Source of the DNA: Solirubrobacter deserti
Lineage (GTDB): Bacteria > Actinomycetota > Thermoleophilia > Solirubrobacterales > Solirubrobacteraceae
Assembly: GCF_027587175.1 (NCBI RefSeq)
Contig: NZ_JAPCID010000063.1
Location: 1-40,980 of the forward strand
DNA length: 40,980 bases
Direction: 5' to 3'
Under the pieces are notes generated by a model. That model had not been told where the DNA came from. It saw only the letters and a program-made list of their open reading frames with translations, and did no database searches. The stretch's first letter is position 1. Every line of letters starts with the position of its first letter. Both the position numbers and the translations under genes were made by a program. This document shows, in pieces, positions 1 to 9,979 of the stretch.

Positions 1-1398
<1,398 letters not shown>

Positions 1399-1406
1399 CC
1401 GAGCCG

Positions 1407-1436
1407 ACCATACGGATTCGCGGTCTCCCGCAACAA
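1407..1436 (-). promoter_or_regulatory. Candidate leaderless promoter of the kinase
   Basis: On the minus strand, TTGTTG (1431-1436) and TATGGT (1407-1412) are separated by 18 bp. The -10 ends 8 nt before the ATG at 1398, so the transcript would start at or next to the start codon, and no Shine-Dalgarno sequence is visible. The other 120 bp to the glycosyltransferase show no further convincing element. Confidence 0.45.
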
Positions 1437-1561
1437 GGGCTCGGACCGCCTGCGACCCCGTGGGGCAAGCGGCTACGCGGGTCTCAGCGCACCGACGCGG
1501 CCGAAACGGGCGCCTGGCTCAGGTCAGCGTGGTTACGCATCGGCCGGACGGCGGGTGCGGG

Positions 1562-3106
1562 ATGCTGCCCTGCGTGTGGTCCGTGCTCGCGCTGCTCGTC
1601 GTCCTGCTCGCCCGCCCTGAGGCGGCCGTCGCGCAGGACGTCCCGTCCGGCTGGCAGCGCACGCCGCAGCAGGTGGCGGACGCGGCGGTGAGCGATCCGC
1701 GCGTCCGGGAGGAGCGGGCCGGACGCGGGCGCACGGTGGTCGACGTCGCGCCGCGGCTTCAGGAGCGCGTGTGGGACGTCTCGGTGTTCGCCGGGCGCGA
1801 GGAGATCGCCGTCGCGGTCGTCGACGACGCGTCCGGGCGGGTGCTCGAGGCGTGGACCGGGCCGCAGGTGCAGTGGCCGATGGCGCGCGGGTACCCGGGC
1901 GCGTTCGGCGGAGCGGTCAACGCGCCGTGGGTCTGGATCGTCCTCGGCCTGCTGTTCCTCGCGCCGTTCCTGCGCGGGCCGCCGAGCATCGTCCACCTCG
2001 ACGTGGCCGCGCTGCTCGCGTTCTCCGGCGCCTACGCGGCGTTCAACGTCCCGCACCTGAAGCTGTCCGCGACCGTCGCGACGGTCCTGCTCGCCTACCT
2101 GCTCGCCCGGATGCTGTGGGTCGCGTGGCGCGGTGGCAGCGCGCCCGCGCCCACGTGGCCCGCGTCCGTCTTCGTGGTCGGGCTCGTGTTCCTGCTCGGC
2201 TTCCGGGCGATCGTGTCGATCACGGGTGGCAACGTCGTCGACGTCGGCTACTCGGGCGTGATCGGCGCCGACCGGCTCCCGCACGGCGAGGCGCTCTACG
2301 GCGCGTTCCCGGACGACAACGAGCACGGCGACACCTACGGCCCGGTCGCCTACGCGGCGTACGTCCCGTTCGAGCTCGCCTTTCCCTGGAGCGGCACCTG
2401 GGACGAGCTGCCGGCGGCGCGCGCGGCCGCCGTCGCGTTCGACCTGGCGTGCGTGGCGCTGTGCTGGCTGCTCGGCCGCCGGCTCGGCGGCCCGCGGCTC
2501 GGGCTGCTGCTCGCCTACCTGTGGGCGGCGTATCCGTTCACGCTGCTGGTGATGGCGTCGTCGGCGAACGACGCGCTCGTGGGCGCGTTCGTGCTCGGCG
2601 CGCTGCTGCTCGCCGCGCGGCCCGTCGGCCGCGGCGTGGTAGGCGCGATGGCCGGATTGACCAAGTTCGCCCCGCTCGCGCTGCTGCCGCTGCTCGCGAC
2701 CTACCGGCACGGGCGCCGCGGCCTGCTGCTCACGGCGGCGGCCGCGCTGGTCACCGGCGCGCTGCTGCTGGCGCCGTTCGACGTCGGCGTCTTCTGGGAT
2801 CGCACCCTGGGCTTTCAGGCCGGGCGCAGCTCGCCGTTCTCGCTCTGGGGCTCGTGGGAGCTCGCGGCGCGCGTGCAGCCCGTGGCGACGCTCGCCGCCG
2901 TCGCGCTGGCGGTGGCCGTCGCGTTCGTTCCGCGCCGTCGGGACCGCACCACGCTGTGCGCGCTCGCCGCCGCCGTCCTGATCGCCCTGCAGCTCGCGCT
3001 GGAGTACTGGTTCTACCTGTACCTGGTGTGGTTCGTCGCGCTCGTGTGGGCCGCGCTGCTGGCGCCTAGCGATGGTGCTCGGCGTAGCGACGCTGCTCGG
3101 GTGTGA
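1562..3106 (+). CDS. GT87/DUF2029-like polytopic membrane glycosyltransferase
   Basis: 514 residues from ATG 1562; an in-frame GTG at 1529 is the alternative start. The protein opens with a signal or first membrane segment (LPCVWSVLALLVVLLA) ending near AVAQD. A soluble exported stretch of about 100 residues follows, with a PepSY-like flavour (VSVFAGREEIAVAVVDD). Then come about ten hydrophobic segments. The polar loop GYSGVIGADRLPHGEALYG with acidic residues before YGPVAY fits the extracytoplasmic catalytic loops of GT-C mannosyl-/arabinosyltransferases of the GT87/DUF2029 type, which use polyprenyl-phosphate sugars. Substrate is unknown. It is divergent from the kinase, and its 3' end overlaps a gene remnant on the other strand. 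Fold class fairly sure, substrate not. Confidence 0.75.
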   Translation: MLPCVWSVLALLVVLLARPEAAVAQDVPSGWQRTPQQVADAAVSDPRVREERAGRGRTVVDVAPRLQERVWDVSVFAGREEIAVAVVDDASGRVLEAWTGPQVQWPMARGYPGAFGGAVNAPWVWIVLGLLFLAPFLRGPPSIVHLDVAALLAFSGAYAAFNVPHLKLSATVATVLLAYLLARMLWVAWRGGSAPAPTWPASVFVVGLVFLLGFRAIVSITGGNVVDVGYSGVIGADRLPHGEALYGAFPDDNEHGDTYGPVAYAAYVPFELAFPWSGTWDELPAARAAAVAFDLACVALCWLLGRRLGGPRLGLLLAYLWAAYPFTLLVMASSANDALVGAFVLGALLLAARPVGRGVVGAMAGLTKFAPLALLPLLATYRHGRRGLLLTAAAALVTGALLLAPFDVGVFWDRTLGFQAGRSSPFSLWGSWELAARVQPVATLAAVALAVAVAFVPRRRDRTTLCALAAAVLIALQLALEYWFYLYLVWFVALVWAALLAPSDGARRSDAARV

Positions 3107-3200
3107 GCGCCTCGCCGTGGGTCAGCGCGAACCAGAGCTCGTTCTCGAGCCAGAACCGGTGCAGGAACTCCGCCAGCGACCCCTCGGACGATGGGCTGCT
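3066..3200 (-). pseudogene. C-terminal remnant of a SUKH/SMI1-KNR4-like protein
   Basis: Between glyA and the glycosyltransferase the minus strand reads SSEGSLAEFLHRFWLENEL, then WFALTHGEALTPEQRRYAEHH and a stop at 3066-3068. The aromatic-rich pattern and the ending LTPEQRRYAEHHR look like the C terminus of SMI1/KNR4 (SUKH) proteins, often immunity proteins; this assignment is from memory of the family. The frame continues upstream into the glyA stop codon with no ATG, GTG or TTG start, so no intact gene exists here. About 40 bp overlap the 3' end of the glycosyltransferase. I infer a decayed gene left after rearrangement next to glyA; chance cannot be excluded. Confidence 0.5.
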
Positions 3201-3218
3201 CGAGCAGCCGCTGCAAGC

Positions 3219-4451
3219 CTACGCGGGCGGCGGGAAGGCGCGCGCCAGCTCGAGGACCTCGCCGCGGATGCGCTCCAGCGTCGCCTCGTCCCGCGCCCGG
3301 ACGCCCTCGTCGATCCAGCGCGCGAGCTCCGGCATGTGGTCGGGCGCGAGGCCGCGGGTGGTGATCGCGGGCGTGCCCAGGCGGATGCCGGACGGGTCCA
3401 GCGGCGGGCGCGGGTCGAACGGGACCGCGTTGTAGTTGCAGACCAGGCCCGCCCGCTCGAGCGCCTCCGCGGCGGCACGCCCGGGCACACCGGTCGCGGA
3501 CAGGTCGACGAGCAGCAGGTGGTTGTCGGTGCCGCCGGAGACGAGGTCGTACCCGCGCTCGAGCAGCGCATCGGCCAGCGCCACCGCGTTGGCGACGATG
3601 GCGTGCGCGTACTCGGCGAAGGCGGGCTGCGCGGCCTCGTGCAGCGCGACCGCGATCGCGGCCGTCGTGTGATCGTGCGGGCCGCCTTGGAGGCCGGGGA
3701 AGACGGCGCGGTCGAGCGCGGACGCGTGCTCGGCGCCCGACAGCAGCATCGCCCCGCGCGGGCCGCGGAGGGTCTTGTGGGTGGTGGTCGCGATCGCGTC
3801 GGCGTGGCCGACCGGGGAGGGGTGGGCCCCGCCCGCGATCAGGCCGGCGATGTGCGCGACGTCGGCCGCCAGCATGGCGCCGACCTCCTGCGCGATCGCG
3901 GCGAAGCCGGCGAAGTCGATCGTGCGCGGGATCGCCGTGCCGCCGCACCAGATCAGCTTCGCCCGCTCACGCCGGGCGAGCGCGCGCACCTCGTCGAGGT
4001 CGATCACGCCCGTGTCGCGGCGCACGCCGTAGCGGACCGACCGGAACCAGCGGCCGGTGACGGACACGCCCCAGCCGTGCGTGAGGTGCCCGCCGGCGTC
4101 GAGCGCCATCCCCAAGACCGTGTCGCCCGGCTCCAGGAAGGCCGCGTAGACGGCGAGGTTCGCGGGCGCGCCGGAGAGCGGCTGGACGTTCGCGTGCTCG
4201 ACGCCGAACAGCTCGCGTGCGCGCTGCGTCGCCACCTCCTCGATCCCGTCGACGACCGCGTTGCCCTGGTAGTAGCGCTTGGACGGGTAGCCCTCCGAGT
4301 ACTTGTTGGTGAGCACCGACCCCGTCGCGGCGAGCACCGCGGGCGAGACGTGGTTCTCGGACGCGATCAGGCACAGCGTGTCGTGCTGGCGCGCCTGCTC
4401 GGCGGCGATCAACTCGGCGACCTGCGGATCGACGGTGGCGAGGGAGTGCAT
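3219..4451 (-). CDS. glyA: Serine hydroxymethyltransferase
   Basis: 410 residues. It converts serine and tetrahydrofolate to glycine and 5,10-methylene-THF using PLP, feeding one-carbon units to purine and thymidylate synthesis. Hallmarks are LIASENHVSPAVL near residue 28, YSEGYPSKRYYQGN near 51, ADVAHIAGLIAGG near 197, and the PLP-binding lysine in TTTHKTLRGPRG (K226). Length is normal for the family. The start at ATG 4451 is chosen because GGAGGT lies 5 nt upstream, while the in-frame GTG at 4457 overlaps that ribosome-binding site. A ZTP riboswitch lies directly upstream, linking expression to the purine/folate alarmone ZTP. Confidence 0.97.
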   Translation of the reverse strand: MHSLATVDPQVAELIAAEQARQHDTLCLIASENHVSPAVLAATGSVLTNKYSEGYPSKRYYQGNAVVDGIEEVATQRARELFGVEHANVQPLSGAPANLAVYAAFLEPGDTVLGMALDAGGHLTHGWGVSVTGRWFRSVRYGVRRDTGVIDLDEVRALARRERAKLIWCGGTAIPRTIDFAGFAAIAQEVGAMLAADVAHIAGLIAGGAHPSPVGHADAIATTTHKTLRGPRGAMLLSGAEHASALDRAVFPGLQGGPHDHTTAAIAVALHEAAQPAFAEYAHAIVANAVALADALLERGYDLVSGGTDNHLLLVDLSATGVPGRAAAEALERAGLVCNYNAVPFDPRPPLDPSGIRLGTPAITTRGLAPDHMPELARWIDEGVRARDEATLERIRGEVLELARAFPPPA

Positions 4452-4474
4452 GGGCACCTCCGAAGCTCGGATTC

Positions 4475-4560
4475 GATGCCCAGGCGCGCGGCGGCTCAGG
4501 GGCGCGCCGCTTCCCGGTGGTCAGTTCCACCCGAGGCGCCAGTCACGACGCGCGTCGGCG
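4475..4560 (-). ncRNA. ZTP (pfl) riboswitch controlling glyA
   Basis: On the minus strand the leader holds the ZTP/pfl aptamer landmarks in order: TCGTGACTGGCG (about 4554-4535), a hairpin GGTGGAACTGACCACC followed by GGGAAGCG (about 4528-4507), and the 3' conserved GCGCGCCTGGGCA (about 4489-4477). The glyA ribosome-binding site follows about 16 nt later. The aptamer senses ZTP/ZMP (AICAR ribotide) that accumulates when 10-formyl-THF is short, and normally turns on one-carbon genes such as glyA and purH. No U-rich terminator is visible, so control of translation initiation is more likely than attenuation. The call rests on conserved bases, not a covariance search. Confidence 0.85.
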
Positions 4561-4580
4561 AAGCTACCACCCTGACCCTA

Positions 4581-4597
4581 TGTAGATCAGCTACAGT
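4581..4597 (+). promoter_or_regulatory. padR operator dyad and leaderless -10
   Basis: TGTAG-ATCAG-CTACA (4581-4595) is an inverted repeat with 5-bp arms, the kind of dyad bound by PadR repressors. It overlaps TACAGT (4592-4597), a -10 box that ends 6 nt before the padR ATG, with no ribosome-binding site. This suggests a leaderless, autorepressed promoter. Confidence 0.55.
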
Positions 4598-4603
4598 GCT
4601 CGC

Positions 4604-4906
4604 ATGCGACTGTCGGTACAGACGCTCCGCATCCTGCAGCTGTTCGCGCAGGACCCGAGCGAGCCGCGCTACGGGCTCGAGGTCATGGACTACACGGGCC
4701 TGCAGAGCGGGACGGTGTACCCCGCGCTGCACCGGCTCGAGGCCAACGGCTGGCTGGTCAGCCGCGAGGAGGAGGTGGACGCGTCGGCGGCGGGCCGTCC
4801 GGCGCGCCGCCTGTATCACCTGACGCCGGACGGGCTGGCGGGAGCGCGCGCGGCGCTCGAGCCGTTCCAGGCCCCGCAGCCGGTGCTGAAAGCGAGGCTC
4901 GCATGA
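4604..4906 (+). CDS. PadR-family transcriptional regulator
   Basis: 100 residues: a winged-helix domain occupying most of the protein, with YGLEVMDYTGLQSGTVYPALHRLEANGWL followed by the basic wing and RLYHLTPDG, typical of short PadR repressors that lack the long dimerisation helices. It starts with ATG at 4604 just after a dyad and -10 box. The stop overlaps the start of the next gene (ATGA, 4903-4906), so the two are translationally coupled. PadR genes commonly sit before small membrane proteins they control. The ligand is unknown. Confidence 0.9.
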   Translation: MRLSVQTLRILQLFAQDPSEPRYGLEVMDYTGLQSGTVYPALHRLEANGWLVSREEEVDASAAGRPARRLYHLTPDGLAGARAALEPFQAPQPVLKARLA

Positions 4907-5437
4907 TCGAGTACCTGCTCGCCCGCGCGCTCACGCGCCTGCCGGACGCGCTGCGGGAGCGCTACGCCGCCGAGTGGCGCGCCGATCGCGCGGCGCTGAG
5001 CGGGCGCCGGCTCGCGACCCTGCGCTGGGCGGTCGGCCTGCAGCGCGCCTCGCGCGAGCTCAGCGGCGAGGGCCGTTACGCGTGGCTCCCGCGGCCGGCG
5101 TTCGACGCGCTCGCGTTCGGGCTGGCGTACTACGCCGCCTACGCGCTCCGGTTCGAGGGCGACGTGCCCTCCGCCTACCGGGACCTGCTGGTGCAGACGC
5201 TGCCGTTCGCGGTCATCGGCGGCACGGCGTGCATGGCGCTGACCGGCAACTACGCGCCCCGGGGTGCCGGCGCGCTGCAGGTCGTCAAGGGCGTGATGCT
5301 CGCCACCCTGGCCCTGATCGCCTACACGGCGCTCGTGCAGCCCACCCTGGTCCTCACCGCCCGCGGCCTGGCCGTCCTGACCGTCCCCGCCGGCGTCTGC
5401 CTGCTGTTCGCGACGACGGCGGGCGCGACGATGCTGC

Positions 5438-6403
<966 letters not shown>

Positions 6404-6449
6404 GGACCGAGCGTGCCAGCGGGCACGGGCGCGAAGAAGAGGCGCCGCG

Positions 6450-6474
6450 ATCCAGGGATCAGCGATCCGCGGCT
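6450..6474 (-). promoter_or_regulatory. Operator copy 1 (SDR promoter)
   Basis: Core GGATC-AGC-GATCC (6456-6468) is a perfect dyad inside a 25-bp block. The block matches, with only 2 differences (one in the dyad spacer, one in the 3' flank), the block at 7339-7363. It overlaps the stop codon of the regulator gene and lies 47-71 bp before the SDR start. Confidence 0.65.
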
Positions 6475-7304
6475 GCGAAGCGCTGATTGCCGATCACCGA
6501 CAGCAGCCGCAGCTTGTCCGCGTCCTCGCTGCCGGGCGTGGCGGTGTAGACGAGCAGGATCTGGCCCTCGTCGGCGGCGATCAGGTGCTGGCAGTGCAGC
6601 GTGATGACGCCGATCCGCGGGTGGACCATCCGCTTGCGGTCGCTGAGCCGGATCGCGACCTCGTGCTGGCTCCACAGCTCAGCGAACTCCGGGCTGATGC
6701 GCAGCAGCTCGTCGACGATCTCCCGCGCGCGCGGGTCGTCGGGATCGCGCGCGAGCACGGCGCGCGTGCCCGCGACGTACGCCCGCGTGTGCCGGGGCCG
6801 GTCCTCCTCCGGATAGATCTCGCGCTCGCGCGGGTCGGTGAACCAGCGGTACAGCACGCTGCGCGCCGGGCCGGTGTGGCGCGTCTGCTCGCCCACGAGC
6901 GCGACGGCGAGCTCGTTCTGCGCGAGCGTGTCGCCGAGGTCCGACATCACCTGGGCGGGCGTGTCCAGCCGGTCGAGCACCCGCATCAGCGCCGGGTTGA
7001 CGTGATCGGTGCGGCGCGCCCGCGGCGACGGCGTGTGACCCGCCAGGCGGAACAGATGGTCGCGCTCGTCCTGCGTGAGCCGCAGGGCGCGGGCGATCGA
7101 GGCCAGCATCGGCTCCGACGGCTGCGGCCCGCGCTGCTGCTCGAGCCGGCTGTAGTAGTCCGTCGACATGTGCGCCAGCAGCGCGACCTCCTCACGCCGT
7201 AGCCCTTTCGTCCGGCGCCGCGGCCCGGCGTCGAGCCCCACGTCGTCGGGAAGCAGCGCCTCACGGCGGCGGCGCAGGAAGTCGGCGAGCTGCGGACGGT
7301 CCAT
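6459..7304 (-). CDS. MmyB-like XRE-family transcriptional regulator
   Basis: 281 residues from ATG 7304; GTG 7307 is an in-frame alternative. The N-terminal HTH covers about residues 8-75: [18 protein letters not shown], then [18 protein letters not shown], the standard signature of this family. The C-terminal MmyB-like ligand-binding domain (about 105-280) contains [20 protein letters not shown] and a final block ending near [18 protein letters not shown]. Such proteins usually repress a neighbouring oxidoreductase gene and themselves. Here the same 25-bp dyad occurs before this gene and before the downstream SDR gene, supporting that role. Inducer unknown. Confidence 0.93.
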   Translation of the reverse strand: MDRPQLADFLRRRREALLPDDVGLDAGPRRRTKGLRREEVALLAHMSTDYYSRLEQQRGPQPSEPMLASIARALRLTQDERDHLFRLAGHTPSPRARRTDHVNPALMRVLDRLDTPAQVMSDLGDTLAQNELAVALVGEQTRHTGPARSVLYRWFTDPREREIYPEEDRPRHTRAYVAGTRAVLARDPDDPRAREIVDELLRISPEFAELWSQHEVAIRLSDRKRMVHPRIGVITLHCQHLIAADEGQILLVYTATPGSEDADKLRLLSVIGNQRFAAADR

Positions 7305-7314
7305 CACGCCGCCC

Positions 7315-7363
7315 AGTATCGGACGGGACGCTCCGGCTATCCAGGGATCGCCGATCCGTGGCT
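7315..7363 (-). promoter_or_regulatory. Promoter and operator copy 2 of the MmyB-type regulator
   Basis: Core GGATC-GCC-GATCC (7345-7357) lies in a 25-bp block (7339-7363) that nearly repeats the block at 6450-6474. A -10 like GATACT (minus strand, 7315-7320) lies 19 bp further downstream, 7-10 nt before the start codon. A regulator bound to the dyad would cover the -35 region. Confidence 0.6.
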
Positions 7364-7944
7364 CAGGCGACGTGCAGGACGCCGGCGTCGGCGACCTCGC
7401 GCACGCGGCTCCCGTCCGGCGTCAGCGTGATGCGCGTCCAGACCGTCGAGACGAAGCCGGGTCCGAAGCGCGGCGCGCCGGAGGCCGTCGAGCGGACCCA
7501 CATGACGTCCGGCTCATCGGGATGCGCGAGGACCGCGTCCGTCCGGCTTTCCGCGCGCAGCTGCCGGTCGGCGGCCCGCAGCACGCGGATGTAGACCTTC
7601 GCCCCGAGCCGGTGCCTGCCGTAGACGGCGGCGAAGTCGTCGCTGAGCAGCGTGCGCAGCGCGTGCCAGTCCTTGGCCTCGCTGAGCTCGTCCATGCGGT
7701 CGATCACCGGCGCGTCGGCGGGCGCGGCGCCCTCCGGCGGCCCGACCCTCGGATCGACCGCCTTCAGCAGCCGCTTGCGGGCGCCCGCCGGCGCCAGCAC
7801 CTGGCAGTAGACCTGCTGGGCCACGAGGATTCCGGCGACCACCAGGATCGGCGCCCACAGCGGTGCGCCGAGCGCGTCCATGACGCCGAACACGAGCAGC
7901 GTGAGGGCGACGCTGCAGACGATCACGATCAGTTGGAGCTTCAT
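7363..7944 (-). CDS. Membrane-anchored NTF2-like protein (hypothetical)
   Basis: 193 residues from ATG 7942-7944. Two hydrophobic segments at the N terminus (LIVIVCSVALTLLVFGVM and LWAPILVVAGILVAQQVY) form a hairpin anchor. From about residue 80, IDRMDELSEAKDWHALRTLL followed by SDDFAAVYG, the protein looks like an NTF2/Tim44-type alpha+beta domain that would face the cytoplasm. No catalytic residues are recognised. A minus-strand -10-like TAGGCT (7956-7961) precedes the start by 11 nt. It is divergent from another NTF2-fold gene. Function unknown. Confidence 0.75.
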   Translation of the reverse strand: MKLQLIVIVCSVALTLLVFGVMDALGAPLWAPILVVAGILVAQQVYCQVLAPAGARKRLLKAVDPRVGPPEGAAPADAPVIDRMDELSEAKDWHALRTLLSDDFAAVYGRHRLGAKVYIRVLRAADRQLRAESRTDAVLAHPDEPDVMWVRSTASGAPRFGPGFVSTVWTRITLTPDGSRVREVADAGVLHVA

Positions 7945-8009
7945 GAGCGCGCGGGAGCCTATGCGAGCCGTCACGCGCGCGCGACCATCCGTTCGGCCAG
8001 TTCGGGCCG

Positions 8010-8015
8010 TACGCT
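8010..8015 (+). promoter_or_regulatory. Candidate leaderless -10 (TACGCT) of SnoaL-like gene
   Basis: TACGCT ends 7 nt before ATG 8023 and no ribosome-binding site is present. The same hexamer at the same distance precedes the microprotein on the opposite strand (8491-8496). Confidence 0.45.
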
Positions 8016-8022
8016 CCCGCGC

Positions 8023-8397
8023 ATGGAGATGCATCCCGCCATGGCCGGCCACCTGCGCGCCGTCACCCAGGACGCGGCCGCGCTGCGCGACGTGTGGGCG
8101 CCGGACGGCGTGCTCGAGTTCCCGTACGCGACCGCGGACATGACGGCGCGGATCGAGGGCGTCGACGCGCTGATCGCGTTCTTCGACGGGCCGCGCCGCT
8201 GGGGCGATTGGCGCTTCGAAGTGGTCGATGCCGTCGAGGACTCCGCTCGGCGCCTGGTCGTCGCGGAGATCCACGCCGAGGCGATCTGGGTGCAGACCGG
8301 ACGGTCGTACGTGCAGGACTATGTGATCTGGATGGCGCTTGACGAGGACGGGCGAATCCGGTCCTGGCGCGAGTACTGGGACAAGTCGCGCGTCTAG
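8023..8397 (+). CDS. SnoaL/NTF2-like protein
   Basis: 124 residues. The cone-shaped NTF2/SnoaL fold is suggested by DVWAPDGVLEFPYA near residue 24, a mid-protein IEGVDALIAFFDG, and the closing IWMALDEDGRIRSWREYWD. Family members include small isomerases, hydrolases and ligand-binding proteins; nothing here fixes the activity. It starts at ATG 8023 behind a leaderless-type -10. Its TAG stop (8395-8397) shares the four bases CTAG with the stop of the convergent microprotein. Confidence 0.8.
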   Translation: MEMHPAMAGHLRAVTQDAAALRDVWAPDGVLEFPYATADMTARIEGVDALIAFFDGPRRWGDWRFEVVDAVEDSARRLVVAEIHAEAIWVQTGRSYVQDYVIWMALDEDGRIRSWREYWDKSRV

Positions 8398-8483
8398 CGC
8401 CTTCGCGCGAGCAGCACCACCGTCACGACGATCGCGATCAAGATGAGCAGGATCAAGAGCTCGAGTGGCCCGAAGTTCGGCAT
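8394..8483 (-). CDS. 29-residue TatA-like single-span membrane microprotein
   Basis: ATG 8483 to the stop at 8394-8396 encodes 29 residues: MPNFGPLELLI, a continuous hydrophobic span through IVVTVVLL, then ARRR. The first nine residues closely resemble the start of TatA/TatE (M-P-N-x-G-P-x-E-L), but the amphipathic helix and tail that make a TatA pore subunit are missing. The RRR end gives an N-out/C-in orientation by the positive-inside rule. TACGCT (8491-8496, minus strand) ends 7 nt before the ATG, consistent with leaderless transcription. The coding pattern, promoter and exact stop overlap with the neighbour support a real small gene. Function unknown. Confidence 0.6.
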   Translation of the reverse strand: MPNFGPLELLILLILIAIVVTVVLLARRR

Positions 8484-8557
8484 GGCGCGGAGCGTAGTTC
8501 CTGAGCACTTTGAACGCGCCGGCTCATCGTCCGCCTCGGGTTGCCAGACTCTTTGCC

Positions 8558-9931
8558 GTGGAGCGCGCGGATGCGCAGCGCACGCGCGTGCGCATCGTGG
8601 AGGCGAGCCGGCGGCTGCTGGAGCAGTCGCCCGCGGCGCCCGTGGCCGACGTCGCGGCGGCGGCCGGCGTGTCGCGCTCGACCCTGTACCGGCACTTCCC
8701 GGACCGGGAGAGCCTGCTGCGCGCGGTGCAGGCGCACCGGCCCCGGGACGCCGGCGAGACGACTGAGCGGTCGCTGCCGCCCGGGCACCTGGGGCGTGAG
8801 CGGCCCGTCCCGCTCGAGGGGATCCACGTGTTCGACGTGGTGGCGCCGCCGGTGCTGCCGGAACAGCTCGTCGCCGAGGCGCAGCGGATCGCCGACGTCC
8901 CGCTGGCGCTGTACGTGCTCGACATAGACGGGTCGCACCTGCTGCGCGTGGCCGGGCCCGACCGGCTGCCGGAGCGGATCGCGGCGCCGCTGGCCGTCGG
9001 GCCGGAGCTCGACTCGGACGGGCTGTCGCAGCTGCGCGCCGTGCTCGCCGACCGGCCCGGGATCGAAGTCGTGCCGTTGTGGCTGCGCGGGCGCGCGACG
9101 GGCGTGATGCTGACGCTGGGCCGGCCGCGGCGCCCGCTCGCCGAGATCGCGCGCCAGGCGGCGGCCGCGATCACGCTCGCCGACCGCTACACGGACACGT
9201 TCGCGCGCGGGCAGCGGCGCAAGCAGCCGACAGCGGCGGCGGAGATCCAGCAGAGCCTGCTCCCGCCCCGGATCTCGCGCATCTCCGGCGGCGAGGTGGC
9301 GGGCAACGTTCTGCCGAGCTACGAGGTCGCCGGCGACTGGTTCGACATCGTGGAGAACCTTGACGGCGTGTGGCTCACGCTCGCGGACGGGCTCGGGCCG
9401 AGCACCCGCGCCGCCGCGAGCAGCGCGGTGGCGCTCGGCGCGCTGCGGGCCAGCCGGCGCAGCGGTGGTACGCCGCAGGACGCGCTGATGCTGATGCACC
9501 GGACGCTGCGGGAGATGCCCGGCCCGGCGGAGGAGATGACCGCGATCGTCGCCCGCTGGGACCCGGCGACGTTCCAGCTCGAGCTGGTCAACTGCGGTCA
9601 TGCGCCGCCGCTGGTGGTCCGCGCCGACCGGACCGTCGAGACGCTCAAGCTGCCCGTGCGGCGCGGGCTCGGCGGCCGCGCCAGCCCGCGCCCGTCCGAG
9701 TTCGTCACCACGCTCAGCCCGGGCGAGCGGCTGGTGCTCTTCTCCGACGGCGTGGTCGCCGACGGGGCGGGCCAGGCGGGCTTGAGCTACGACGACGTGG
9801 CGGAGGCGGCGCTGCGCTCCGAGCGCGGCTCGGCCGCCGACACCGTGCGGCAGGTCCATCGCGCGGTGCTTGAAGCCAGCGGGTCGGATCTGCGCGACGA
9901 CGCGACCGTCGTCTGCCTCGCCGCCGAGTGA
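8558..9931 (+). CDS. TetR-type HTH fused to SpoIIE/PP2C phosphatase
   Basis: 457 residues from GTG 8558; an in-frame TTG at 8510 would add 16. Residues about 12-61 are a TetR-like DNA-binding domain (RIVEASRRLLEQSP, then VADVAAAAGVSRSTLYRHFP). Residues about 90-215 form a GAF-like region, inferred from pattern only. Residues about 235-457 are a SpoIIE/RsbU-type PP2C phosphatase: AEIQQSLLPP, metal motif GDWFD near 258, ADGLG, SDGV and the final LRDDATVV all keep the metal aspartates. Such phosphatases dephosphorylate anti-anti-sigma factors and so free SigB/SigF-type sigma factors. A sigma factor of that kind lies 234 bp downstream. The DNA-binding fusion is unusual. No anti-sigma or anti-anti-sigma gene is in the window. 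Confidence 0.9.
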   Translation: MERADAQRTRVRIVEASRRLLEQSPAAPVADVAAAAGVSRSTLYRHFPDRESLLRAVQAHRPRDAGETTERSLPPGHLGRERPVPLEGIHVFDVVAPPVLPEQLVAEAQRIADVPLALYVLDIDGSHLLRVAGPDRLPERIAAPLAVGPELDSDGLSQLRAVLADRPGIEVVPLWLRGRATGVMLTLGRPRRPLAEIARQAAAAITLADRYTDTFARGQRRKQPTAAAEIQQSLLPPRISRISGGEVAGNVLPSYEVAGDWFDIVENLDGVWLTLADGLGPSTRAAASSAVALGALRASRRSGGTPQDALMLMHRTLREMPGPAEEMTAIVARWDPATFQLELVNCGHAPPLVVRADRTVETLKLPVRRGLGGRASPRPSEFVTTLSPGERLVLFSDGVVADGAGQAGLSYDDVAEAALRSERGSAADTVRQVHRAVLEASGSDLRDDATVVCLAAE

Positions 9932-9945
9932 CGCGTCCCGCCGCC

Positions 9946-9972
9946 GGGACACTTCGTACCGAAATCTGTCCC
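9946..9972. promoter_or_regulatory. Nested 27-bp dyad after the phosphatase gene
   Basis: GGGACA (9946-9951) pairs with TGTCCC (9967-9972), enclosing TTCG-TAC-CGAA. A third TGTCCC lies at 9987-9992. It begins 15 bp after the phosphatase stop. It could be a weak terminator, or an operator for the upstream TetR-type domain controlling the small stress gene and sigma factor. There is no U-run. Confidence 0.45.
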
Positions 9973-9979
9973 ATCTCCC

